9,245 nt of DNA. Origin: Ilumatobacteraceae bacterium (GTDB lineage Bacteria; Actinomycetota; Acidimicrobiia; Acidimicrobiales; Ilumatobacteraceae). Shown here one piece after another: positions 1 to 5,697 of the stretch. Position numbers and translations under genes: made by a program. Every line of letters begins with the position of its first letter. Within the stretch, counting starts at the first letter, position 1. The notes under the pieces are model-generated. The model saw only the letters and a list, made by a program, of their open reading frames with translations, made no database searches and was not told the DNA's origin. The stretch is from NCBI GenBank assembly GCA_025456105.1, contig JALOLG010000031.1:1-9245 (forward strand). The letters are read 5' to 3'.

Positions 1-1131
1 CCCGGCGACGCGGAGCTGACGATGATCGCCGCCCGGCGCACCACCGTCGAGTGGGTCCTGCGCAGCGTGGCGCTCGAGCAGCCCGCGGTCACGATCCGCA
101 CCGGCGTGGGCGCTGCCGGGCTCACCGGTCGCGACGGCCGAGGCGACGGCGTGCTGCTCGACGACGGCACCCGCCTCGACGCCGATCTCGTCGTGCTGGC
201 CGGTGGTCGCCGGTCGTCGTTCGACGACTGGTTCACCGCGATCGGCGGGCGACCCGTGCCCGAGGAAGTCGAGGACACCGGCATCGTCTACCTGTCGCGC
301 TTCTACCGGCTGCGCGACGGCCACGAGCCGCCGCCGCGCAGCGGTCTGATCGGGGGTGACCTCGGCTACCTCAAGTGGGGTGTGTTCATCGGCGACAACC
401 GCACGTTCTCGGTCACGCTGGCGATCCCGTCCGACGATCGCGAGCTGCGCCGGCGCCTCGCCGACCCGACCGCCTTCGACGAGACGGCGCGCCACCTCGT
501 GGCGGCCGCCGACTGGCTCGACGGCCGATCGGAGCCGCTCCACGCCGACGTGCAGACGATGGGCGGCCTGCTCAACCGCTGGCGCGACCTCGTGGTCGAC
601 GGGTCGCCGGTGGTCCGCGGCGTGGCCCTCGTGGGTGACGCCGCCGTGTGCACCAACCCGCTCTACGGCCGGGGCTGCAGCACCGGCTTCTGGTCGGCCG
701 TGCTGCTCGCCGACGCCCTCGCCGCGCACCCCGACGACGTCGATGCCGCGGTGCTGGCCCACGACGCGGCCCTGCGCGAGCACCTCCGGCCGTGGTACCG
801 CTCCACCGTGGTCCAAGATGCCGAGGCCCGCCGCGTGGCCGCTGCGCTGCTCGCCGGCGACGATCCCGACGGCGACACCTCCGACCCGCGCACGTTCATG
901 CGCGCCGTGTTCCGCGACGGCCTCGCGCCGGCGATGCGCACCGACCCGGTGGTGCTGCGCGCCGTCGTGCGCCAGATGAACCTGCTCGCGCCACCCGACT
1001 CGCTCACCGAGGACGCCGAGGTGGGCGCTCGAGTGCTGCAGTGCTACGAGGCCCGTCACACCCGCGAGCCGGAGCCACCACTCGGACCGACCGACCGGGC
1101 GACGCTGCTCGCCCTCCTGGACGCCGCGTGA
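1..1131 (+). CDS. FAD-dependent oxidoreductase/monooxygenase-like protein, 5' partial
   Basis: The frame is open from base 1, and the residues before the first Met (PGDAELTM) look like protein, so the gene starts outside the window and its N-terminal Rossmann FAD motif is not seen. The visible 376 residues fit the C-terminal two thirds of a group A flavoprotein (p-hydroxybenzoate hydroxylase/geranylgeranyl reductase-like fold). The segment RRTTVEWVLR is followed by a GD-type FAD-binding motif near bases 634-687 (GDAAVCTNPLYGRGCSTG), which in this fold contacts the FAD ribityl and pyrophosphate. The segment DADLVVLAGGRRS before it is the usual strand and loop that precede substrate-domain entry. 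No membrane segment is seen. The substrate cannot be predicted. The gene converges on cysO with only 21 bases between the stop codons, so neighbours give no pathway hint. The flavoprotein call is firm; hydroxylase, reductase or halogenase-like activity is open. Confidence 0.85.
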   Translation, partial: PGDAELTMIAARRTTVEWVLRSVALEQPAVTIRTGVGAAGLTGRDGRGDGVLLDDGTRLDADLVVLAGGRRSSFDDWFTAIGGRPVPEEVEDTGIVYLSRFYRLRDGHEPPPRSGLIGGDLGYLKWGVFIGDNRTFSVTLAIPSDDRELRRRLADPTAFDETARHLVAAADWLDGRSEPLHADVQTMGGLLNRWRDLVVDGSPVVRGVALVGDAAVCTNPLYGRGCSTGFWSAVLLADALAAHPDDVDAAVLAHDAALREHLRPWYRSTVVQDAEARRVAAALLAGDDPDGDTSDPRTFMRAVFRDGLAPAMRTDPVVLRAVVRQMNLLAPPDSLTEDAEVGARVLQCYEARHTREPEPPLGPTDRATLLALLDAA

Positions 1132-1152
1132 GCCGCCGATCGAGCGCCCGGA

Positions 1153-1428
1153 TCAGCCGCCCGCGACCGCCGGGATGATCGACACCGTGATGCCGTCGGC
1201 CACCGGCGTGTCGAGCCCCTGCAGGTACCGCACGTCGTCGTCGTCGACGAACACGTTGACGAACTTGCGCAGCGAGCCGTCGTCGTCGAGCAGCCGGTCG
1301 CGGAAGCCCGGGTGGGCGCCGTCGAGCGACGCGATCACGTCACCCAGCGACCCGGCCGCGACCTCGACCTGCTTGGCACCGCCCGAGAGCGGACGCAAGG
1401 TGGTGGGGATGCGCACGGTGACGGCCAT
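1153..1428 (-). CDS. cysO: CysO-like sulfur carrier protein (MoaD/ThiS ubiquitin-like fold)
   Basis: A 91-residue protein of the MoaD/ThiS fold ending in Gly-Gly (PAVAGG), the tail that is adenylated and then thiocarboxylated in this family. From memory, it follows Mycobacterium tuberculosis CysO (about 93 residues) closely along its length: a TVxIPTxLRPxxGG start, an RFVN/KFVN-x-V/Y-V-x-D-x-DVR centre, and an I(I/L)PAVAGG end. CysO delivers sulfide to O-phosphoserine through CysM, and the protease Mec then releases cysteine. Neither mec nor cysM is in this window, so here the carrier stands alone. I chose the ATG at 1428 over a longer in-frame opening that reaches about 1575, because family similarity begins exactly at this Met and a -10-like hexamer lies 7 bases upstream. 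MoaD for molybdopterin or ThiS for thiazole are alternatives, but the tail and centre favour CysO. Confidence 0.85.
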   Translation of the reverse strand: MAVTVRIPTTLRPLSGGAKQVEVAAGSLGDVIASLDGAHPGFRDRLLDDDGSLRKFVNVFVDDDDVRYLQGLDTPVADGITVSIIPAVAGG

Positions 1429-1435
1429 GCGCGAA

Positions 1436-1441
1436 ACCCTA
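1436..1441 (-). promoter_or_regulatory. Candidate -10 element (TAGGGT) for leaderless cysO
   Basis: On the minus strand TAGGGT is followed by 7 bases (TTCGCGC) and then the cysO ATG. That spacing puts the expected transcription start at or next to the start codon. It matches the actinobacterial SigA-type TANNNT box. No convincing -35 hexamer is visible 16-18 bases upstream. The embedded AGGG could instead be a weak Shine-Dalgarno 8 bases from the ATG. Confidence 0.5.
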
Positions 1442-1479
1442 CCGGTGGAGTCAGCATTCACACGCACGCCGGGCCGGCC

Positions 1480-2481
1480 GTGAAGGTCCTCGCCGCGGTC
1501 GACAAGTTCAAGGGCACGGCCACCGCCCCCGAGGTCGCTCGCGCGATCGGGCACGCGTGCTGGACCCTCGGGCACGACTGCGTCGAGCTGCCCCTGGCGG
1601 ACGGCGGCGACGGCCTGCTCGACGTGTACGGCGGCCCCAACCGGCGCACGACGGCGACCGGGCCGCTCGGTCGACCGGTCGAGGTCGAGTGGCGCCTCCA
1701 GCGCGGCACGGCGGTGATCGAGACGGCGCGCGTCGCCGGGCTGGTGCTCGTCGGCGGGCCCGACGGGAACGATCCGCTCGGCGCCACCACCACCGGCGTG
1801 GGCGAGCTGATGCTGCAGGCGGTCGCCGCCGGAGCCCGGCGGATCGTGGTGGGACTCGGCGGCTCCGCCACGACCGACGGCGGGCTCGGCGCCGTGGAGG
1901 CCGTCGGCTCACCGGCGCGCCTGCGCGGCGCCGAGATCGTGGTGGCCTGCGACGTGAGCACCCGCTTCCGGGACGCGGCGCGGGTGTTCGCGCCGCAGAA
2001 GGGCGCGACCCCGGCCCAGGTCGACCTGCTCGCGCGCCGGCTCGACCGGCTCGCGCAGCGCTACCGCACCGAGCTGGGCGTCGACGTCGACGCGCTCGAG
2101 CACGCGGGAGCGGCCGGCGGGCTCGCGGGTGGGCTCGCCGCGCTGGGCGCTCGGCTCGTGTCGGGGTTCGACCTCGTCGCCGACGACGTCGACCTGGTCG
2201 ACCACCTCCGCGCCGCCGACCTGGTGGTGACCGGCGAGGGTCACCTCGACGCCACCAGCTTCGAGGGCAAGGTCGTCGGTGGCGTGGTGGAGCTCGCCGC
2301 CGAGGTGGGGGTGGACGTGCGGGCCGTCGTCGGCGACGCCGACCCCGACGTGCGCGACCGGATCGACCTGGTGACGCTGGTGGAGCTGGTGGGCGCCGAG
2401 ACGGCGTGGCGCGAGCCGCTGCGCTCGATCGAGGCGGCGACGCTCAGCCTGTTGTCGCGGTCGGCACCGACGACCCGCTGA
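1480..2481 (+). CDS. glxK: Glycerate kinase (GlxK/GckA family), compact form
   Basis: ATP-dependent kinase that phosphorylates D-glycerate, feeding glycolysis or serine metabolism in the cytoplasm. The 333 residues carry the family landmarks in order: the start MKVLAAVDKFKGT, ADGGDGLL (40-47), ETARVAGL (81-88), TTTGVGEL (103-110), GLGGSATTDGG (125-135), ACDVS (156-160), FAPQKGA (170-176), GAAGGLAGG (210-218) and TGEGHLDATSFEGK (251-264). The GTG at 1480 is used because similarity starts right there and no other start codon lies close upstream in frame; no Shine-Dalgarno is visible. Family members are usually about 370-380 residues. Most of the missing length lies between GGSATTDGG and the ACDV strand, where only about 20 residues remain. 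The gene is divergent from cysO (51-base gap) and its 3' end overlaps the convergent LytR_C gene. Whether the product is 2- or 3-phosphoglycerate cannot be read from the sequence. Confidence 0.9.
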   Translation: MKVLAAVDKFKGTATAPEVARAIGHACWTLGHDCVELPLADGGDGLLDVYGGPNRRTTATGPLGRPVEVEWRLQRGTAVIETARVAGLVLVGGPDGNDPLGATTTGVGELMLQAVAAGARRIVVGLGGSATTDGGLGAVEAVGSPARLRGAEIVVACDVSTRFRDAARVFAPQKGATPAQVDLLARRLDRLAQRYRTELGVDVDALEHAGAAGGLAGGLAALGARLVSGFDLVADDVDLVDHLRAADLVVTGEGHLDATSFEGKVVGGVVELAAEVGVDVRAVVGDADPDVRDRIDLVTLVELVGAETAWREPLRSIEAATLSLLSRSAPTTR

Positions 2482-3136
2482 CGGCGGGCGCGGTGACGCC
2501 CGGTGCCGCCACGGTGGTGCTCGGGTTGAGCTCTTCCAGCGTCTTGCCGGCCTTGTCGATGCCGAGCATCAACAGCACGTCGCCGTCGGCCTCACCCGAC
2601 TCGGTGGGTGCCGGCACCGTGAGCTCGGAGATCGAGGTGACCCCGCCGACCGAGCGGCCCACCGATTCGGCCACCGCGAGGGCCTGGGGGTTCGCGGCGT
2701 TGTAGTAGATGACGGTGGTCTCGGCCTGCCCGAACGCCTCGGAGCGGTTGGTGGGGTCACCCATCGTGAACCCCACCGCCTCGAGCGCCCGGGTCATGCC
2801 TGCGGCCGCGCCGTTGACGTTGCTGGCGTTGGCCACCTGCACCTGGGCGCCCGTGGTGACGAGCGGCGGCGCCGTGGTGGTCGTGGTGGTGGTGTCGAGC
2901 GGGGTGCTGCCGCCGGGCGCGGTGGAGTCGACCGGGACGCTCGACGTGCCGCCGTCGCCACCGCTGCTGGACTCGCCGTCGTCGTCGCTGATGGCACGCA
3001 GGATCAAGAACCCCGCCACCACGGCGATGACGGCGAGCACGATCGTGAGCACGCCGCTGACGGGGGCGCCACCCTCGCCGGCTCGGGTGGTGCGGCGCTG
3101 GGGACCGGTCTCCGGGCCGTCGGGCATGTCGGTCAT
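2444..3136 (-). CDS. VirR-like membrane-anchored LytR_C domain protein
   Basis: A 230-residue protein with a short basic cytoplasmic N-terminus, one membrane helix (about residues 27-48, VLTIVLAVIAVVAGFLIL), a low-complexity Asp/Ser/Gly/Thr/Pro linker (50-96) that includes seven consecutive Thr, and an extracytoplasmic LytR_C domain (about 97-192; QVQVANASNVNGAA at the start, VLLMLG at the end). A Thr/Pro/Val-rich tail follows. No LytR-CpsA-Psr catalytic domain is present, so it is not a wall-polymer ligase itself. The closest known parallel is M. tuberculosis Rv0431 (VirR), also a membrane-anchored LytR_C protein encoded next to a DUF3263 gene (Rv0430); VirR is linked to vesicle release and envelope integrity. 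The ATG at 3136 is supported by GGGAGG 9 bases upstream (3146-3151) and by its ATGA overlap with the DUF3263 stop. The last 38 bases overlap the convergent glxK gene. Function here is inferred from fold and synteny. Confidence 0.85.
   Translation of the reverse strand: MTDMPDGPETGPQRRTTRAGEGGAPVSGVLTIVLAVIAVVAGFLILRAISDDDGESSSGGDGGTSSVPVDSTAPGGSTPLDTTTTTTTAPPLVTTGAQVQVANASNVNGAAAGMTRALEAVGFTMGDPTNRSEAFGQAETTVIYYNAANPQALAVAESVGRSVGGVTSISELTVPAPTESGEADGDVLLMLGIDKAGKTLEELNPSTTVAAPGVTAPAVSGSSVPTATTG
2874..2894 (-). repeat. Low-complexity Thr-codon run in the LytR_C gene
   Basis: Seven consecutive Thr codons (six ACC and one ACG on the coding strand) encode residues 82-88 of the linker between the membrane helix and the LytR_C domain. 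It reads as a GTG repeat on the plus strand. Codon-scale slippage could change linker length without a frameshift. Confidence 0.8.
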
Positions 3137-3417
3137 CGGATCGCGCCTCCCTGTGCGTCGGTGCCCGAGTCGAGCCGCTCGCGCAGCCGGCGCACGCGCT
3201 GGCGCTGCAGACGGCGGACCACGAGCGGGTCGTGGGCCAGCGCCTCGGGCGACTCGATCAGGTCGTTGAGCTCGGCATAGTACTGCTCGGTCGAGCACTG
3301 GAACCGGGCACGCAGCGCGGTGTCCTTCGGCTCGTCGAGGTTCCACCAGGTGCGCTCGAACTCGAGCATCGCCCGCTGCCGCTCCGTGATCACCCGCACA
3401 GCGTGGCCGCGCGCCAC
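3133..3417 (-). CDS. DUF3263 family protein (small HTH-like, Rv0430 type)
   Basis: A small charged protein of up to 94 residues with no membrane segment. It shows the DUF3263 pattern: ITERQRAMLEFERTWW, then a helix-turn-helix-like stretch (ALRARFQCSTEQYYAELNDL) and an Arg-rich end (VVRRLQRQRVRRLRERL). The family is typical of actinobacteria and resembles a sigma region 4 type HTH, so DNA binding is likely but not shown. The gene is first in a two-gene operon with the VirR-like LytR_C gene; its TGA overlaps the next ATG as ATGA, which implies translational coupling. The start is uncertain: GTG at 3417 gives the longest form, and GTG codons at 3399 and 3393 are also in frame. The last two give a protein starting near the conserved ITERQRAM. 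The gene is divergent from udk across 47 bases. Confidence 0.85.
   Translation of the reverse strand: MARGHAVRVITERQRAMLEFERTWWNLDEPKDTALRARFQCSTEQYYAELNDLIESPEALAHDPLVVRRLQRQRVRRLRERLDSGTDAQGGAIR
3146..3151 (-). promoter_or_regulatory. Shine-Dalgarno (GGGAGG) for the LytR_C gene
   Basis: GGGAGG on the minus strand ends 9 bases before the ATG at 3136. It lies inside the end of the DUF3263 reading frame and decides the start of the downstream gene. It contrasts with the leaderless-looking first genes of nearby units. Confidence 0.7.
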
Positions 3418-3449
3418 CTCGCGTTACAAGCACCCTCGCGACCGGCCGG

Positions 3450-3455
3450 TAGCGT
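3450..3455 (+). promoter_or_regulatory. Candidate -10 element (TAGCGT) for udk
   Basis: TAGCGT lies 9 bases before the udk GTG, in the 47-bp gap shared with the divergent DUF3263 gene. No Shine-Dalgarno is present between it and the start codon, which fits leaderless or near-leaderless transcription. A TTACAA at 3424-3429 could be a poor -35, but its 20-base spacing is long. Confidence 0.5.
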
Positions 3456-3464
3456 TCCCCGTCC

Positions 3465-4106
3465 GTGGGTGACGAGGCAGCGGTCGCGGCGAAGCCGTTC
3501 ATCATCGGCGTGGCCGGTGGGTCGAGCTCGGGCAAGACCACGATCACCGAGCGGCTCGTCGAGCTGTCGGGCGCCGAGCACCTGTCGGTGATCGAGCTCG
3601 ACTCGTACTACGTGGCCCGGCCCGACGAGCCGTTCGAGCAGCGCGTGGCCGCCAACTACGACCACCCCGACGCCTTCGACTGGCCCCTGCTGAACGACCA
3701 CCTCGCCGCGCTCGCTGCCGGCGCCACCGTGCCGATCCCGGTGTACGACTTCTCGGTGTACGACCGATCGCCGGAGGTGCGCCTGGTGCGGCCGAACCCG
3801 ATCATCGTCGTCGAGGGGATCCTCGTGCTGTGGGAGCCGACGCTGCGGGCGCGCTTCGACCTCAAGATCTTCGTCGACACCCCGGCCGACCTGCGCCTGA
3901 TCCGACGCCTGCAGCGCGACGTGGCCGAGCGGGGCCGCACGCCCGACAGCATCATCGGGCAGTACCTCGAGACGGTGCGGCCCGCGCACGACCGGTTCGT
4001 GGAGCCGAGCAAGCGCCACGCCGACGTGATCGTGCCCGACGGCGGCATGAACCGCCCGGCCATCGACGTGCTGCTGGCCCGGGTGCGCGAGCTCGCCGGA
4101 ACCTGA
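3465..4106 (+). CDS. udk: Uridine kinase
   Basis: Phosphorylates uridine, and usually cytidine, to the monophosphate in pyrimidine salvage; soluble cytoplasmic enzyme of the P-loop kinase fold. The 213-residue length is normal for bacterial Udk. Visible motifs are Walker A GGSSSGKT (residues 18-25), DSYY (46-49), the nucleoside-contact segment YDHPDAFDW (65-73), PVYDF (92-96), the Walker B-like IIVVEGIL (113-120), FVDTP (136-140), the lid RRLQRDVAERGR (147-158) and FVEPSKRHAD (178-187). The GTG at 3465 is the only start close upstream of the Walker A strand and sits 9 bases after a -10-like box. It is divergent from DUF3263 and is followed after 38 bases by the NfeD-like gene, which has its own promoter-like box. 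A phosphoribulokinase was considered, but the motif set and short length fit Udk. Confidence 0.95.
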   Translation: MGDEAAVAAKPFIIGVAGGSSSGKTTITERLVELSGAEHLSVIELDSYYVARPDEPFEQRVAANYDHPDAFDWPLLNDHLAALAAGATVPIPVYDFSVYDRSPEVRLVRPNPIIVVEGILVLWEPTLRARFDLKIFVDTPADLRLIRRLQRDVAERGRTPDSIIGQYLETVRPAHDRFVEPSKRHADVIVPDGGMNRPAIDVLLARVRELAGT

Positions 4107-4132
4107 CGGGCGACACCGCACCACGGGGCGCC

Positions 4133-4138
4133 TACGCT
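4133..4138 (+). promoter_or_regulatory. Candidate promoter (-10 TACGCT) for the NfeD-SPFH-DUF2510 operon
   Basis: TACGCT is followed by exactly 6 bases (GGTGCC) and then the GTG at 4145, the ideal geometry for transcription starting on the start codon. A partial -35 (GCGACA, 4110-4115; the GACA half matches consensus) lies 17 bases upstream. No Shine-Dalgarno is visible. This is the best of the four leaderless-type sites in the window. Confidence 0.6.
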
Positions 4139-4144
4139 GGTGCC

Positions 4145-4681
4145 GTGGTGGGCGTGCTCGACCTCGGGATCGACCTCGACGCCTGGCCGTGGATCTGGCT
4201 GGGTCTCGCCGTCGTGTTCGCCCTGGTCGAGCTCACCGTGCTCGGCGGATCGTTCGTGCTGCTGCCGTGGGCCGTCTCGGCGTTCGCGGCGTCGCTGCTC
4301 GCCTTCTACGACGTCCCCGTCGAGATCCAGTGGATCGTCTTCGTGTTCGGCGGCGCTGCGCTGTTCGCCGCGTTCGTCCGGTACGGCAAGAAGTTCGTCG
4401 GCGACAACGAGCTGCCGCCCGGCGTCGGCGCCGACCGCGTGATCGGCCTCACGGCCATCGTCACCTCCCCCATCGAGCCCGATGACACCAACCGGCCCGG
4501 TCGGGTCGCGATCGGCAGCGAGACGTGGGGAGCGATCACGGCCGACGACACCGTCGTCGCGGTGGGGGCGAAGGTTCGCATCACCGCGGTGCAGGGCACC
4601 AGGGTCGTGGTCGAACCGCTCCCCGCTGCGACCCCGCCCCCGTCGCCACCGCCACCACCGCCCCCAGGAGGCACCCCATGA
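4145..4681 (+). CDS. NfeD-like membrane protein (short form) with polyproline tail
   Basis: A 178-residue membrane protein of the short NfeD class, which lacks the ClpP-like serine protease domain of long NfeD. Three membrane helices are visible (about residues 16-34, 36-55 and 60-78), followed by a soluble OB-fold domain (about 97-160; RVAIGSETWGAITAD and AVGAKVRITAVQGTRVVVEP are the typical strands). Short NfeD proteins are partners of SPFH/stomatin proteins, and the next gene is one, overlapping by ATGA. The GTG at 4145 was chosen because it lies 6 bases after a -10 box; the GTG at 4148 is a near-equal alternative. Oddly, the C-terminus is PPPSPPPPPPPGGTP, with seven prolines in a row. The DNA for the final residues also holds the Shine-Dalgarno of the next gene. 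Confidence 0.9.
   Translation: MVGVLDLGIDLDAWPWIWLGLAVVFALVELTVLGGSFVLLPWAVSAFAASLLAFYDVPVEIQWIVFVFGGAALFAAFVRYGKKFVGDNELPPGVGADRVIGLTAIVTSPIEPDDTNRPGRVAIGSETWGAITADDTVVAVGAKVRITAVQGTRVVVEPLPAATPPPSPPPPPPPGGTP
4666..4671 (+). promoter_or_regulatory. Strong Shine-Dalgarno (AGGAGG) for the SPFH gene
   Basis: A full AGGAGG sits 6 bases before the ATG at 4678. It lies inside the NfeD reading frame, in the codons just after its proline run, so translation of NfeD passes directly over it. It settles the SPFH start within a longer open frame. Confidence 0.85.
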
Positions 4682-5697
4682 GCGTGCTGGTCATCATCCT
4701 CGCCGCGTTCGTCATCGTCGGCATCGCGTTCCTCATCGGCGCCGTCAAGATCGTTCGCCCGTACCAGCGTGGCCTCGTCGAGCGGCTCGGCCGCTACAAG
4801 GCCACGCGCGGTCCCGGGTTCAACCTGATCATCCCGTTCATCGAGACGATGCAGCTCATCGACATGCGCGAGCAGGTGGTCGACGTGCCGCCCCAGGAGG
4901 TGATCACCCAGGACAACGTCGTGGTGTCGGTCGACGCGGTCGTGTACTACGAGGCCACCGACCCGCAGCGCCTGGTCTACAACGTGGCCGACTTCTTCAC
5001 CGCCATCACCAAGCTGGCCCAGACCAACCTCCGCAACGTGATCGGCGACCTCGAGCTCGACAAGGCGCTCACGTCGCGCGACTCCATCAACGCCCAGCTC
5101 CGCGAGGTGCTCGACGACGCGACCGACAAGTGGGGGGTGAAGGTGGTGCGGGTCGAGATCCAGCGCATCGACCCACCACCGGAGGTCGTCTCGGCCATGC
5201 ACGCCCAGATGCGCGCCGAGCGCGACCGCCGTGCCACGGTCACCGAGGCCCGCGGCTACCAGGAGGCCGCGATCGCCCGTGCCGACGGTGAGCGCCAGTC
5301 GATGGTCCTGGCCGCCGAGGGACGCAAGCAGTCGGCCATCCTCGACGCCGAGGGCGACGCCCGGGCCACCGAGCTGCGCGCCCAGGCCGAGAGCCTCCGC
5401 CTCCGGCTGATCGGCGAGGGCGAGGGCAACGCGGCCAAGGCGCGGCTCACCGGCATCAAGGATGCGGCAGCCGACGAGCAGGTGCTCACCGTCGAGTACC
5501 TCACCACCCTCCAGCGCATCGGCGACGGTCGCGCCACCAAGCTCGTGGTGCCGGCCGACTTCGCCGGCATCACCGGGCTGGTCACGGCACTCACCGAGTC
5601 CGCCCGAGGTGCCGACGGCGACGACGAGCTCCGGCCGCGCGGCGGTCTGCCCGTCCCCAAGCGCGAGGAGCGCATCGAGCTCGGGGACGGCCGGTGA
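4678..5697 (+). CDS. SPFH/band 7 (stomatin/QmcA-like) membrane scaffold protein
   Basis: A 339-residue SPFH protein that oligomerises on the membrane and organises microdomains, often together with NfeD. There is one N-terminal membrane segment (residues 3-23), then the band 7 domain (about 24-190), with the family start VRPYQRGLVERLGRY, RGPGFNLIIPFIE, DMREQVVDVPPQEVITQDN and VDAVVYYEATD. The stretch GDLELDKALTSRDSINAQL and the strand VEIQRIDPPPEV follow. A long Ala/Glu/Arg-rich coiled coil (about 185-270) carries the repeats typical of stomatin/flotillin tails (ADGERQSMVLAAEGRKQ). The C-terminus (about 290-339) contains LVVPADFAGITGL and a charged tail. Start: ATG 4678 with a strong Shine-Dalgarno. 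It overlaps the NfeD gene before it (ATGA) and the DUF2510 gene after it (GTGA), so all three are probably made in a coupled way. Confidence 0.95.
   Translation: MSVLVIILAAFVIVGIAFLIGAVKIVRPYQRGLVERLGRYKATRGPGFNLIIPFIETMQLIDMREQVVDVPPQEVITQDNVVVSVDAVVYYEATDPQRLVYNVADFFTAITKLAQTNLRNVIGDLELDKALTSRDSINAQLREVLDDATDKWGVKVVRVEIQRIDPPPEVVSAMHAQMRAERDRRATVTEARGYQEAAIARADGERQSMVLAAEGRKQSAILDAEGDARATELRAQAESLRLRLIGEGEGNAAKARLTGIKDAAADEQVLTVEYLTTLQRIGDGRATKLVVPADFAGITGLVTALTESARGADGDDELRPRGGLPVPKREERIELGDGR

Noticed and set aside
1132..1152. Terminator between the converging oxidoreductase and cysO genes
   Set aside because: The 21-base gap and its flanks show only short GC-rich matches and no convincing stem-loop.
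1312..1479. Upstream extension of the glycerate kinase frame to an ATG at 1312
   Set aside because: The extra 56 residues are antisense to cysO and show no similarity to the family, whose N-terminus begins at the GTG at 1480.
1557..2705. Plus-strand open frame overlapping glxK and the LytR_C gene
   Set aside because: Its first part is a repetitive Arg/Ala/Gly-rich shadow of glxK and its end is antisense to the LytR_C gene; no domain seen.
2874..2894. GTG-repeat run considered as a mobile or regulatory tandem repeat
   Set aside because: It is only a seven-codon Thr run in a linker, common in actinobacterial exported proteins.
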